This document shows positions 34,716 to 42,763 of a DNA stretch of 64,000 nt, piece after piece. Made by a program: the position numbers and the translations under genes. The first letter of the stretch is position 1, and each line of letters opens with the position of its first letter. The notes under the pieces are model-generated. The model had not been told where the DNA came from, did no database searches, and saw only the letters and a program-made list of their open reading frames with translations. The stretch is from an uncultured bacterium (GTDB taxonomy: Bacteria; Armatimonadota; JACIXR01). The stretch covers positions 56,416-120,415 of the forward strand of contig CALITO010000008.1 in the NCBI GenBank assembly GCA_938041455.1, read 5' to 3'.

Positions 34716-35357
34716 TTAGTATATGATGCTGAAGGAACGAGGAGGAAGTCCGTAAATCCTCCGTAGATTGTTCTCCTCCGCTTCTGCTTGTGCCATATAT
34801 CTTCTTATCCTCGTTTGATATCCCAAAACAGAGGTTATATAATTTCTATCCTTTCTATATATCCCTTCTCTTATCTCCGCTATTGCCTTTATGCTATCTT
34901 CAAAAGCAGTTTTGTAGTGGTAATGCAGTTCTATACAAGGGGGAGGAGGGGAAAGGCTGAGCAATCCCTGAAGGACGCTCTGCTTTTGGCTTATGTAATA
35001 ATCGTATATTTTCACTGTGTCCTGTAGATTTTGCTCAACTTCCGGAGAAAGCAAGGATTCCATCAAGGCTTGGAGTTGTTGCTCAGCGATGTCTGTCTTC
35101 TCCGTTTCTGCCCAATCTTGGAGAATCTTTTCTAATGCCTTTAAATAAGCTATGACCTCTTCCCGGTAGGGAAGTTCGTAAGAGGGAGGTTGAGCAGTGA
35201 TTAAGGGCATATTTACTAAATTGGGCAAAGGGGGCTCTACCTGGAGTATGGAGGGTCCTTGAGGTAAGGGCACCTCCGCGCGTAACAAAGTTTCCTTCTT
35301 TCTTTGGGAGAAAAGTAAGAAGCTCACTCCTGCTATTAGCAGGATAAGGGAAAACAA
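34716..35357 (-). CDS. Membrane-anchored protein of unknown function
   Basis: The 213-residue product has one N-terminal membrane segment (residues 2-16), then a proline-rich linker to about 60 and a largely helical C-terminal domain of about 150 residues rich in glutamine, glutamate and leucine. No family is recognised. The start is a TTG at 35357 with GAGGA about ten bases upstream; the frame continues a short way back without a good start codon. It follows the GH172-type gene by 49 nt and may be co-transcribed with it. The domain probably faces the periplasm. Confidence 0.58.
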   Translation of the reverse strand: MFSLILLIAGVSFLLFSQRKKETLLRAEVPLPQGPSILQVEPPLPNLVNMPLITAQPPSYELPYREEVIAYLKALEKILQDWAETEKTDIAEQQLQALMESLLSPEVEQNLQDTVKIYDYYISQKQSVLQGLLSLSPPPPCIELHYHYKTAFEDSIKAIAEIREGIYRKDRNYITSVLGYQTRIRRYMAQAEAEENNLRRIYGLPPRSFSIIY

Positions 35358-35406
35358 TAAAATCTTTCCTCTACTTAGGCGTTCCCTTTTTCTTTCTATA
35401 TTTTAC

Positions 35407-36420
35407 TCAACCTCCCCTGGGGATTCTCTCTTCCACAGGTAGCATAGGGGAGAAATTGAAATGGGGTTCTGTTTGATACCAATAAGCAACGGAGGAGATG
35501 TCATCCGCTCTATCATTTGCGTGTCCATGCTCTATCGTCACCCTTATATATTTCTGGAAGACCACAGGCTCCTCAATGTGGAAGCGATAAGCGGAATGCT
35601 TACCTGTCCAATCTTCGTTCCCTTTTAGAGGGAACCCGTGATATGGTCCGTAAAACTCCCTATTGAAACCCCAAGCGGCGCAGAAGTAATCCTCAGTCCC
35701 CGTCCCGTGGAGAGAGGGAGGCCACACATCATCATCTATGAATATCATATCGTCTCCTTCTCCCCACCAATCAGGAGCCAAGCCGTGCACGCTGAGAACA
35801 CATCCCACGAAATGTCCCTGCCCTTTAGCCTCCAGGATGAGGTAGTTATCCTTGCCAGTTAGGTTTATTCCTCCCTCAACTGGTTGCAGATTTTTCTCTC
35901 TTCTCCATTTAGCGTGGAAATAGCCTACATCTTGGAGGGATGCCTCGTAGAGTTCATAATCTATCTGGAAGTAGATACCGAGCGGGAGTTGGCTTTCGTT
36001 AATCACTTCTATCTTCCCCCTCTTGTTAAACGGCATAGGGAAGTAACAATTGAAACCTTTATCGCAGGTCATGGTGAGGGGGAGGGATATGAAATGTTTG
36101 GCTATGCCATGTCCCATTCCAAAGAAGTCGCCGATAGGGGAGTCTACGCTCGGGTCATCTTCACCATCCCAATAGGCGCGGATAATGGTCGTTCGAAGAT
36201 AGTGAGGATCTTGAGAGAAGAGAGTGGTCCATATATGTTTTATACAACCAGGACCCTCAATGTCTGCCAAGGTCTTCTCTTCACCGGGAGCTACTTCCCA
36301 CCAATCCTTATTACCACCTGTTGTATCCCAGCTGGAAGCCCTTTTTACTTTGTATTTCCGAAGGAAGGGAAGCCCTGCTAATGGGCTTCCCCAGAGGTTT
36401 GGGTTCTTTTCTCCTCTCAT
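35407..36420 (-). CDS. DUF2961 / glycoside hydrolase family 172 protein
   Basis: The 337-residue protein matches the DUF2961 family, later GH172 (difructose-anhydride and alpha-furanoside-active enzymes). Marks are SSWDTTGGNKDWW near 29-41, IEGPGCIKHIWTT near 54-66, DSPIGDFFGMGHG, and GTGTEDYFCAAWGFN near 235-250. Members adopt a jelly-roll fold and form oligomers. No signal peptide is present, so the substrate is probably taken up first. The ATG has AGGAGG upstream, and a TTGACT/TAGACT promoter lies at 36457-36485. The substrate is unknown. Confidence 0.83.
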   Translation of the reverse strand: MRGEKNPNLWGSPLAGLPFLRKYKVKRASSWDTTGGNKDWWEVAPGEEKTLADIEGPGCIKHIWTTLFSQDPHYLRTTIIRAYWDGEDDPSVDSPIGDFFGMGHGIAKHFISLPLTMTCDKGFNCYFPMPFNKRGKIEVINESQLPLGIYFQIDYELYEASLQDVGYFHAKWRREKNLQPVEGGINLTGKDNYLILEAKGQGHFVGCVLSVHGLAPDWWGEGDDMIFIDDDVWPPSLHGTGTEDYFCAAWGFNREFYGPYHGFPLKGNEDWTGKHSAYRFHIEEPVVFQKYIRVTIEHGHANDRADDISSVAYWYQTEPHFNFSPMLPVEERIPRGG

Positions 36421-36456
36421 TATAACAATTCCTCCTTTCTTTATTCTCTGTAAAGA

Positions 36457-36485
36457 AGTCTAAAAGCAAAAGGATACTGAGTCAA
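36457..36485 (-). promoter_or_regulatory. Promoter of the GH172-type gene
   Basis: On the minus strand TTGACT (complement at 36480-36485), a 17-bp spacer and TAGACT (complement at 36457-36462). The start point would be near 36450, 30 nt before the ATG. The element copy at 36502-36626 lies just upstream. Confidence 0.55.
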
Positions 36486-36501
36486 GACGAGGTATAATTC
36501 C

Positions 36502-36626
36502 CCGTTTTATTAGCCGTTTAACCTCACAATCTCCTTCTAAAAATCTCTAAATTCTACATTTCTATAAACTTCGTCATTCCTTCAATGGGGGAAGGTTAAT
36601 GTTCTTTGAATTAACCAACAAAACGG
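36502..36626. mobile_element. Third, diverged copy of the inverted-repeat element
   Basis: Bases 36505-36624 align along their whole length with 250-366 of the first copy; shared blocks include TTTTATTAGCC, CCTTCTAAAAAT, ATTTCTATAAACTTCGTCAT and GTTCTTTGAATTA. The right end TTAACCAACAAAACGG is close to the complement of the left end CCGTTTTATTAGCC, so this copy has its own inverted ends although the outer left part of the first copy is missing. It lies in a divergent gap with a promoter on each side. Confidence 0.65.
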
Positions 36627-36629
36627 AAT

Positions 36630-36658
36630 TTGACCTTCCTTTATTTCTTAAATATAAT
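36630..36658 (+). promoter_or_regulatory. Promoter of the S1-protein/GH15 operon
   Basis: TTGACC at 36630-36635, a 17-bp spacer and a perfect TATAAT at 36653-36658. The -35 box starts three bases outside the element copy. The start point would be near 36665, some 36 nt before the S1-domain ATG. Confidence 0.8.
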
Positions 36659-36700
36659 ACTTTGCAATCAATTTTGTTCGTCTGGAGGAATGCAGAGAAT

Positions 36701-37039
36701 ATGTCCGAGATAGGTAGTATAATCAAAGGAAAGGTGCAGAAAATCCTTCCCCGAGGCGCTATTGTGATATTAGAAAACGGCAAGAGGGGCTTTGTCCATG
36801 TCTCGGAGATAGCGGATGGCTTCGTGGAGAGAGTAGAAGATTTCCTTAAAGAAGGCGAAAGTGTGAATTGTAGGGTTCTGGGCTACGATGAAAGGGGAAG
36901 GATGGAGCTCTCCATAAAGAGGGCGAAAGAATCTTCGCCTCTGCTGGAGGAAAAACTACGCCAATTCCGCAAGCAGAGCGAAGAAAGATTAGCCAGTTTA
37001 AAAAAGAAACGAGAAACCAATGGAAGAGGAAGAAGATAG
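36701..37039 (+). CDS. S1-domain RNA-binding protein
   Basis: The 112-residue protein is one S1 domain at about 5-75 (GSIIKGKVQKI, RGAIVILENGKRGFVHVSEI, and a closing RMELSIKRA) followed by a basic, glutamine- and arginine-rich tail. It resembles the general stress protein 13/YugI group, which binds RNA and associates with ribosomes. The ATG at 36701 has GGAGG twelve bases upstream. The frame is open further back to 36599, but that part overlaps the promoter and the element and is not translated. GH15 follows 11 nt later. Confidence 0.82.
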   Translation: MSEIGSIIKGKVQKILPRGAIVILENGKRGFVHVSEIADGFVERVEDFLKEGESVNCRVLGYDERGRMELSIKRAKESSPLLEEKLRQFRKQSEERLASLKKKRETNGRGRR

Positions 37040-37050
37040 GTAACTCAGAT

Positions 37051-38973
37051 ATGCCAAGGCATATTGCTTTGGGTAATGGCACTTTGCTTGTTTGTCTTGA
37101 TCGCTTTGCCCAGATAAGAGATTTTTATTTTCCCTATATAGGATTATATAACCATGTAATGGGGAATACTTGTAAGATAGGGCTGTGGGATGATAAAAAG
37201 GTTCTCTGGGCGGATGAAAGTTGGAAGGGTGAAATAAGATATGAGCCTGATGCTCTTGTTAGCTTCGCTCATTATGAGCTCCCTAATGGAATCGGGCTTT
37301 CCTTTAGGGACGCTGTCTATCCTTTCTCAAATATCTTCTTCAGGGAAATAGAGATAAAAGGCGATAGGGAAGTAACGCTTTTGCTCCATCATAATTTTTG
37401 TTTATTGGAAACGGATGTAGGTGATACCGCCTTTTACAATCCCTTTCTTGATGCGATTATCCACTTTAAGAGGGATGTTTATATCCTCTTATCCGGTTGC
37501 TTTCCTAAAGGGGGAATATATCAGTACTCCATAGGAACAAAGGAAGGCGAAAAGGGAACCTGGGTTGATGCTGAGGATGGGAAGCTCTCTATGCGTTCTA
37601 TAGAGCAGGGAGCGGTGGATAGCACCTTTTCTTTCTTGCTCGAGCCTGACTTTCCAAATAATAGGGCTATTGTATGGCTCGCGGTTGGCAACTCCTTAAA
37701 AGAGGTTTTTGCCCTCCATGAGTTGGCGAGACAAAAAGGGGTTGAACTTTTGCGAGAAACCTACGCCTATTGGAGTAGTTGGTTGAGAAGCCTTCTGCCC
37801 GATTTCCTTGATTTATCCGAGGATATTGCTGAACTATTTCGCAAAAGTGTCCTGATCGTGAGGACAAACATAGACAATGGAGGGGCTGTTATCGCAGCAA
37901 ATGATAGTGATATTATGAAGACAGCCCGAGCCCATTACTCATATATGTGGGGAAGAGATTCCGCCTTTACGATTATGGCACTGGATAAATTGGGACAAAT
38001 AGATATCAGCAGGAGGTTCTTTCTCTTTGTTAAAGAACTTCTAAAAAATAATTTGCCTTTCCTCTGGCATAAGTATTCCGCAGATGGTTCCTTAGGCTCC
38101 AGTTGGCATCCTTGGTTGATAGGCAGTGAGAAGGAGATACCTTTTCAAGAGGATTCAACCGCTATCGTTATTCACGCTCTCCAACAACATTTCAAGAAAT
38201 ATGGAGATATTGAATTCCTTGCTGGTGTTTATGAGGAAGTGGTGAGGAATCCCGCCCGATTTATGAGCCATTATATAGAGGAGTCGCTCGGTCTTCCACG
38301 CCCTTCTTGGGACCTTTGGGAAGAGAGGAGAGGCGTCCATCTTTACACCTCCGCCATAACGGCCCTCTCTTTATTCTCAGCCTCAGAGTTAGCCGCTTAT
38401 CTGGGCGATATGGAAAATTCAAGGCTCTTTTTCTCTAAAGGGGAAGGTATTTGGGAAAGGCTAAAGTTGTTTTTTAAGAAGGGGGAATACATTCGTAGTT
38501 TAATTCCCACCTCTTCAGGATGGCAGGAAGATACCACTCCTGATGCAAGTTTGTTTCTTTTGCTTCTCCTAAATAACTTTCCCTTTGACTCGGGGGAGCA
38601 CTCTCCTTATCTTGAAGAAGTGGAGAAAGCTCTTTGGGTTAAAACATCTGTTGGTGGGGTGAGCAGATATAGGGGAGATTGGTATTTTCGCCAAACTGAT
38701 GATATAGCCGAGGTGCCGGGTAATCCCTGGTATATCTGCACTATGTGGTTGGCTGAATGGCACATAGAGCGGGCAAAAACTGTAGAGGAATTGAGGGAGA
38801 GCCTGTATTTTTTCAGTTGGGCTAAAGAGCATTCCCTTCCTACTGGTGTTTTCCCTGAGCAAGTTCACCCTTTTACAGGTGAACCGCTCTCAGTTGCTCC
38901 CCTTACCTGGTCTCATAGTTCGTTTATCTCTGCTGTTCTCCGTTATCTCGCAAAGAGAAAGGAGGTCGAATAA
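37051..38973 (+). CDS. GH15 glucoamylase-type glycoside hydrolase
   Basis: The 640-residue protein has an N-terminal beta-sandwich (IALGNGTLLVCLDRFAQIRD, up to about 260) and an alpha/alpha toroid. The catalytic acid is probably Glu424 or 425 in WDLWEERRG and the base Glu603 in GVFPEQVHPF; MWGRDSAFTIMAL and DSTAIVIHAL are further GH15 motifs. It should release glucose from alpha-glucans or trehalose-type substrates. There is no signal peptide, so it probably acts on internal glycogen or imported oligosaccharides. The small membrane-protein gene starts at the base after its stop. Confidence 0.88.
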   Translation: MPRHIALGNGTLLVCLDRFAQIRDFYFPYIGLYNHVMGNTCKIGLWDDKKVLWADESWKGEIRYEPDALVSFAHYELPNGIGLSFRDAVYPFSNIFFREIEIKGDREVTLLLHHNFCLLETDVGDTAFYNPFLDAIIHFKRDVYILLSGCFPKGGIYQYSIGTKEGEKGTWVDAEDGKLSMRSIEQGAVDSTFSFLLEPDFPNNRAIVWLAVGNSLKEVFALHELARQKGVELLRETYAYWSSWLRSLLPDFLDLSEDIAELFRKSVLIVRTNIDNGGAVIAANDSDIMKTARAHYSYMWGRDSAFTIMALDKLGQIDISRRFFLFVKELLKNNLPFLWHKYSADGSLGSSWHPWLIGSEKEIPFQEDSTAIVIHALQQHFKKYGDIEFLAGVYEEVVRNPARFMSHYIEESLGLPRPSWDLWEERRGVHLYTSAITALSLFSASELAAYLGDMENSRLFFSKGEGIWERLKLFFKKGEYIRSLIPTSSGWQEDTTPDASLFLLLLLNNFPFDSGEHSPYLEEVEKALWVKTSVGGVSRYRGDWYFRQTDDIAEVPGNPWYICTMWLAEWHIERAKTVEELRESLYFFSWAKEHSLPTGVFPEQVHPFTGEPLSVAPLTWSHSSFISAVLRYLAKRKEVE

Positions 38974-39222
38974 TTGAACTCTCATAAAATAGCGAGTTTC
39001 GCTTCAGGCATAGTTGTTTTTCTTGTGGGCATAGGACTTCTTATCTACACTTTTATAGTGGCTTTCTCCTCCTTGTCGTATCCTGTAACATTCAATCAAC
39101 CAGAAGAGGTTACCCGCTATCTGGTTTCACTTGTTAAGAACATAGCCTATTTATTTATAATGGGGCTTTGTGCCACCCTGATAGCGATTATGGGTGTGAA
39201 GATGTTTAGAGGGGGCAGTTGA
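38974..39222 (+). CDS. Small two-helix membrane protein
   Basis: The 82-residue product has two predicted membrane helices (about 9-30 and 56-76) linked by a short polar loop. The family is not recognised. It starts at a TTG with AAGGAGG at a good distance, inside the end of GH15. Its last 17 bases overlap the end of the convergent phosphofructokinase gene. The good ribosome binding site and clear membrane pattern make it a real gene. Confidence 0.68.
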   Translation: MNSHKIASFASGIVVFLVGIGLLIYTFIVAFSSLSYPVTFNQPEEVTRYLVSLVKNIAYLFIMGLCATLIAIMGVKMFRGGS

Positions 39223-40153
39223 CCGCCCAGTAGAGGTTAATATCTATCTCCTTTCGTCTAACCTTGATTTCCTCAATAGGTATCCTCATTACCTTTCCTT
39301 CCCACCAGCCCACTACGATTGGATAGCTTCCCTCGAGTAGGGCGATTACAGCTTCTTCTGCTATATATCTCGCTAATAATCTGTCAAAGAAAGAAGGTGG
39401 ACCCCCCCTCTGGGAATGTCCTATAGCTGTTAGGCGGACCCTTATTTTTAGTTCTTTCTCTAATTTCTCGCCTACTTTATAGCCCCCTACTCCTTCTGCA
39501 ACGACGCAGATAGCCCAGCCCTTTTCTTCCGTCTTCCTTTTAAGTCTCTCTAAAAGATGGGCTTCATCAAGGGGTATCTCCGGAATACACACATAATCCG
39601 CTCCTCCAGCATAAGCCACAGCAAGCGCTATATGTCCTGTGTTTCCTCCTAAGGTTTCCAGGATGAATATCCGCTCGGGAAGGGCCAGGGCAGTATCCCT
39701 TATCGAATCCAAGAGATTTATCGCCTTGTTGCAGGCGGTGTCGAAGCCTACGCTTTTCGTCAGAGGGACATCATCGTCTATAGTGCAGGGGATACCAACA
39801 GTAGGTATACCAAGTTCAGCCAAAAAGGGAATGCCCTCCTTCATAGAACCGTTACCACCCAAAACAATCACTCCCTCTATCCCTTTCTCCCTTACATTTT
39901 TCAGAATAGCTTGCTTCCCCTCTGGGGAAGCAAAATCCCTACTTCTTGAGGTCCTGAGGATTGTTCCTCCCCATCTCTCTATTCCCTCTGCAATGTTTTC
40001 CAAACAGATGAAATCCCCTTTTGCTAAACCATTAAATCCTCCTAAAATACCGATTAACTCTTTGCCCTTTTCTCGCGCTTTCTTATAGGCGAACTCGATA
40101 CAGGCGTTCATACCCGGAGAATCGCCGCCGGAGCAGAGGATAGCAAAAGCCAA
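39206..40153 (-). CDS. Phosphofructokinase-family protein with altered active site
   Basis: The 315-residue protein is of the PfkA family: CSGGDSPGMNA at 7-17, WGGTILRTSR near 61-70, SVGFDTACN near 132 and IGHSQRGGPP near 240. Two conserved positions differ. GGDGS becomes GGNGS, with Asn101 at the magnesium-binding Asp (103 in E. coli), and PGTIDND becomes PCTIDDD, with Cys123 at the position that distinguishes ATP (Gly) from pyrophosphate (Lys) enzymes. Gly after Asn101 argues for ATP use. Activity as a glycolytic enzyme is likely but not certain. The start is a TTG with AAGGAGG seven bases before it. Confidence 0.78.
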   Translation of the reverse strand: MAFAILCSGGDSPGMNACIEFAYKKAREKGKELIGILGGFNGLAKGDFICLENIAEGIERWGGTILRTSRSRDFASPEGKQAILKNVREKGIEGVIVLGGNGSMKEGIPFLAELGIPTVGIPCTIDDDVPLTKSVGFDTACNKAINLLDSIRDTALALPERIFILETLGGNTGHIALAVAYAGGADYVCIPEIPLDEAHLLERLKRKTEEKGWAICVVAEGVGGYKVGEKLEKELKIRVRLTAIGHSQRGGPPSFFDRLLARYIAEEAVIALLEGSYPIVVGWWEGKVMRIPIEEIKVRRKEIDINLYWAVNCPL

Positions 40154-40154
40154 C

Positions 40155-41531
40155 TCACTTCCTCCTTAAGGGTTGATATCTAAAAAGATAGGAAACCCCA
40201 TCTTCCCCGATGAGCTGAAAATCCTTTCTCACCAATAAGACCTTGCTTAGGGGAGAGTTTTTATCTAAGAGGAGCAGTGAAATACTATATTTTTTAATCA
40301 GGGATTCCCAACCGTCGTGAGCGTTAACTAACGTTATACAGTCGTTAAGCGTTCCCTTTTTTCTGTAAACTTCTGCCCTCCCATCTATAAAGACTTTTTT
40401 CTTCGGATAACAACTGAAAATTAGATAACCACCCCACTTATACTCGTTGAAGATTTTTCCTTCCTCCTCTTGGATTCTCTTAATATTGTTTAAAGGAAAG
40501 AAATGGTGGGTATATTGGACGAAGACATGGAACATATCTTGGTAGGGGGGGAGGGCAACAACCTGGGATAAGCAAAGAAAGAAGGGGAAGAGAAAAGCTA
40601 TAGGTTTGGTTATCCTTCCCATTGTTTCCTCCAAGGTATGAGAAACATCTTTGAAATTAAAAATCATCGGGGGGACAGTGAGGATAGCAAAAAGGGGGAT
40701 ATGTCGGACTGATTGGAGAGCGAAGTGAAGGAGGATGACACCGAGAGCGAGGTCTATAGCCCTTATACTATGGGTAAAAATAAAGGAAAAGAAAAAGGCG
40801 AAGATGAGCACTTCAAATGGTAATATATCAATGCGATGAAAATTGGGGGAGAACCATTCCACAATAATATCCTGTACTTCCCTCCAGCCAAGAAGGTTCA
40901 AAGCATGTTGATGGAGGTGCCATCCGTTTGGATTAACAAAGGTCAAGAGGAGGGAAAGTAGAAATATGAATAGCCACTTCCATTTATCCTCTTCTTTCCT
41001 CAATATAGCTTCTCCACTCCATAAGAACAAGACCAATAAGCCAAGGATAAATCCACTATGGAGGTTGCACCAGAGGAGGAAGAGGGGAGGGATGAAAAAG
41101 AGAAGTTTTCTATAAAGGAGGAGTAAAAGGAGAGCTAAAAATAGGTAGGAGAAGATTTGAGGGCGGACATCGAAGAATATGCGCGAGGTGGTGGCAGAGA
41201 GAAGAAGGACAAGGATAGGGAGAAGGGCTACCTGTTCTAAGGTAAAAATAGATAGTATGAAGAAGGTTAAGGCGATAAGAAAAGCTTTGAACAGGACAAG
41301 GAGATTGGGGTCAAGGCGATAGAGTAGGTAGAAGATGACATCAGAAAGCCATTCGTGAACGACCCATTTCTCTCCCCCAGCAGTGTAGGAAAAGATATCC
41401 TGATGGGGAATCCCCTGCTTGACGATGACCTCACCTGTCTTTATCTGCCAAAATGTATCAACGCCGGGGATTAGGGTGAAGGAAAGTAAGAAGAAAAGAA
41501 AGAAGAGGATAGCCAGCAATATAGCTCTCAT
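40155..41531 (-). CDS. Polytopic membrane protein, GT-C-like
   Basis: The 458-residue protein has about ten membrane segments. The first loop carries DTFWQIKTGEVIVKQG then SYTAGGEKWVVHEWLSD (residues about 25-62), a pattern seen in large GT-C-fold glycosyltransferase-like proteins, where acidic residues in the first loop are catalytic. A soluble C-terminal part (about 360-455) contains VFIDGRAEVYRKKG. The sugar donor and acceptor are unknown. It lies between pfkA, one base away, and pilC, 21 nt away, and may glycosylate pilus or envelope components; that is inference from position. Confidence 0.55.
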   Translation of the reverse strand: MRAILLAILFFLFFLLSFTLIPGVDTFWQIKTGEVIVKQGIPHQDIFSYTAGGEKWVVHEWLSDVIFYLLYRLDPNLLVLFKAFLIALTFFILSIFTLEQVALLPILVLLLSATTSRIFFDVRPQIFSYLFLALLLLLLYRKLLFFIPPLFLLWCNLHSGFILGLLVLFLWSGEAILRKEEDKWKWLFIFLLSLLLTFVNPNGWHLHQHALNLLGWREVQDIIVEWFSPNFHRIDILPFEVLIFAFFFSFIFTHSIRAIDLALGVILLHFALQSVRHIPLFAILTVPPMIFNFKDVSHTLEETMGRITKPIAFLFPFFLCLSQVVALPPYQDMFHVFVQYTHHFFPLNNIKRIQEEEGKIFNEYKWGGYLIFSCYPKKKVFIDGRAEVYRKKGTLNDCITLVNAHDGWESLIKKYSISLLLLDKNSPLSKVLLVRKDFQLIGEDGVSYLFRYQPLRRK

Positions 41532-41552
41532 AGGATTATTGAATAGTCCTTT

Positions 41553-42761
41553 TTAATGGATGACTGTTGCCATCTTGAAAAGGGGAAGATAGATAGAGAA
41601 GGCGACGAAGGCAACGACACCTGCGAGGAGGATAATCATCGTTGGCTCCATCAAAGATAACAAAGCTTTGATAGATCTATCTACTTCTTCATCATAAAAG
41701 AGGGCTACCTGCTCAACCATCTCCGGCAGATTTCCTGCTTCTTCACCTGTATCCACCATCTGCACGACCATATTGGGGAAGATGTCGTAGTTAGCCATAG
41801 GGTGGGATAGCTTGTATCCATCCCTCACATTTTCCTTTACGGCGTTTAGAACGGCGGCGAAAACACTGTTTCCCACAACATTTTTCGTTATCTCCAGAGA
41901 ATTCAGGATAGGAACACCAGCTCCCAGAAGGGTGGAAAAAGTGCGAGCGAAGCGAGAAATTGCCATCTTTTGGACTAAATGTCCAAACAAAGGCAAGCGT
42001 AGTTTTAAAAGGTCAATTTGATATCTTCCTCCCGGGACCTTACTGTAAACATAATAGAATAAGAGAAGCGCGATGGCGAAGAGGGGAATAGCAAACCACC
42101 AATGGAGGAGCCACTCTGTTAGGCCCATAGCGATTCTGGTTATCCAGGGGAGTTCTGCCCCCATCTCCGAAAACATCCCCTTAAATGTGGGCATAACAAC
42201 AAAGAAAAGGATGATTAGGACAGCTATAGCTATGACAAGAACCAACGCAGGATAAAATAGAGCCCCCTTTATCCTCCCCTTTATAGTCATCTCGCTATCT
42301 ATGAAGCTTGCTATCCTATCCAGCACCTCCCCCATATTACCAGTAGCCTCCGCTACCCTCACCATACTCACATAAAGAGGGGAAAAAACCTTGGGATGGC
42401 GAGCAAAGGCATCAGCAAGGCCCATTCCTCCTACAACATTCTGTCTCACCTCACTAATTATACTTTTGAGTGCGGGGTTGACGGTTTGAGCTCGTAAGGA
42501 ATCTAAACCGCGAATAATAGGGACACCCGCTCGCAAGAGAGTAGCGAATTGGCGGGTGAATACGAGCAAATCCCTATCCCTAACCCTGCCCAAGCTGAGG
42601 GCAAACCTGGCCCTTCTCAGTTCATCTTCCATTCGGATGTATATCACCCTTTGATTTTCCCTAGCGAGCCTCTCCACCACCTGGCTTTCCGTCTCCGCTT
42701 GTATCCTTCCCCTTACCAGGTTCCCATTGGCATCTATCGCTTCATAGCGGAAGCTGGGCAT
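41553..42761 (-). CDS. pilC: Type IV pilus inner-membrane protein PilC/GspF
   Basis: The 402-residue protein starts with MPSFRYEAIDANGN, the standard PilC beginning, and contains two T2SSF domains (about 70-190 and 270-395) with three membrane segments (about 168-190, 215-238, 375-397). It anchors the pilus machine in the inner membrane and binds the motor. The ATG at 42761 has GGAGG eight bases before it; a TTG two codons earlier would sit too close. It overlaps nothing but starts three bases after the pilT stop. Confidence 0.93.
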   Translation of the reverse strand: MPSFRYEAIDANGNLVRGRIQAETESQVVERLARENQRVIYIRMEDELRRARFALSLGRVRDRDLLVFTRQFATLLRAGVPIIRGLDSLRAQTVNPALKSIISEVRQNVVGGMGLADAFARHPKVFSPLYVSMVRVAEATGNMGEVLDRIASFIDSEMTIKGRIKGALFYPALVLVIAIAVLIILFFVVMPTFKGMFSEMGAELPWITRIAMGLTEWLLHWWFAIPLFAIALLLFYYVYSKVPGGRYQIDLLKLRLPLFGHLVQKMAISRFARTFSTLLGAGVPILNSLEITKNVVGNSVFAAVLNAVKENVRDGYKLSHPMANYDIFPNMVVQMVDTGEEAGNLPEMVEQVALFYDEEVDRSIKALLSLMEPTMIILLAGVVAFVAFSIYLPLFKMATVIH

Positions 42762-42763
42762 AG

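Noticed and set aside
36599..36700. N-terminal extension of the S1-domain protein
   Set aside because: It overlaps the element end and a near-consensus promoter, so it would lie outside the transcript.
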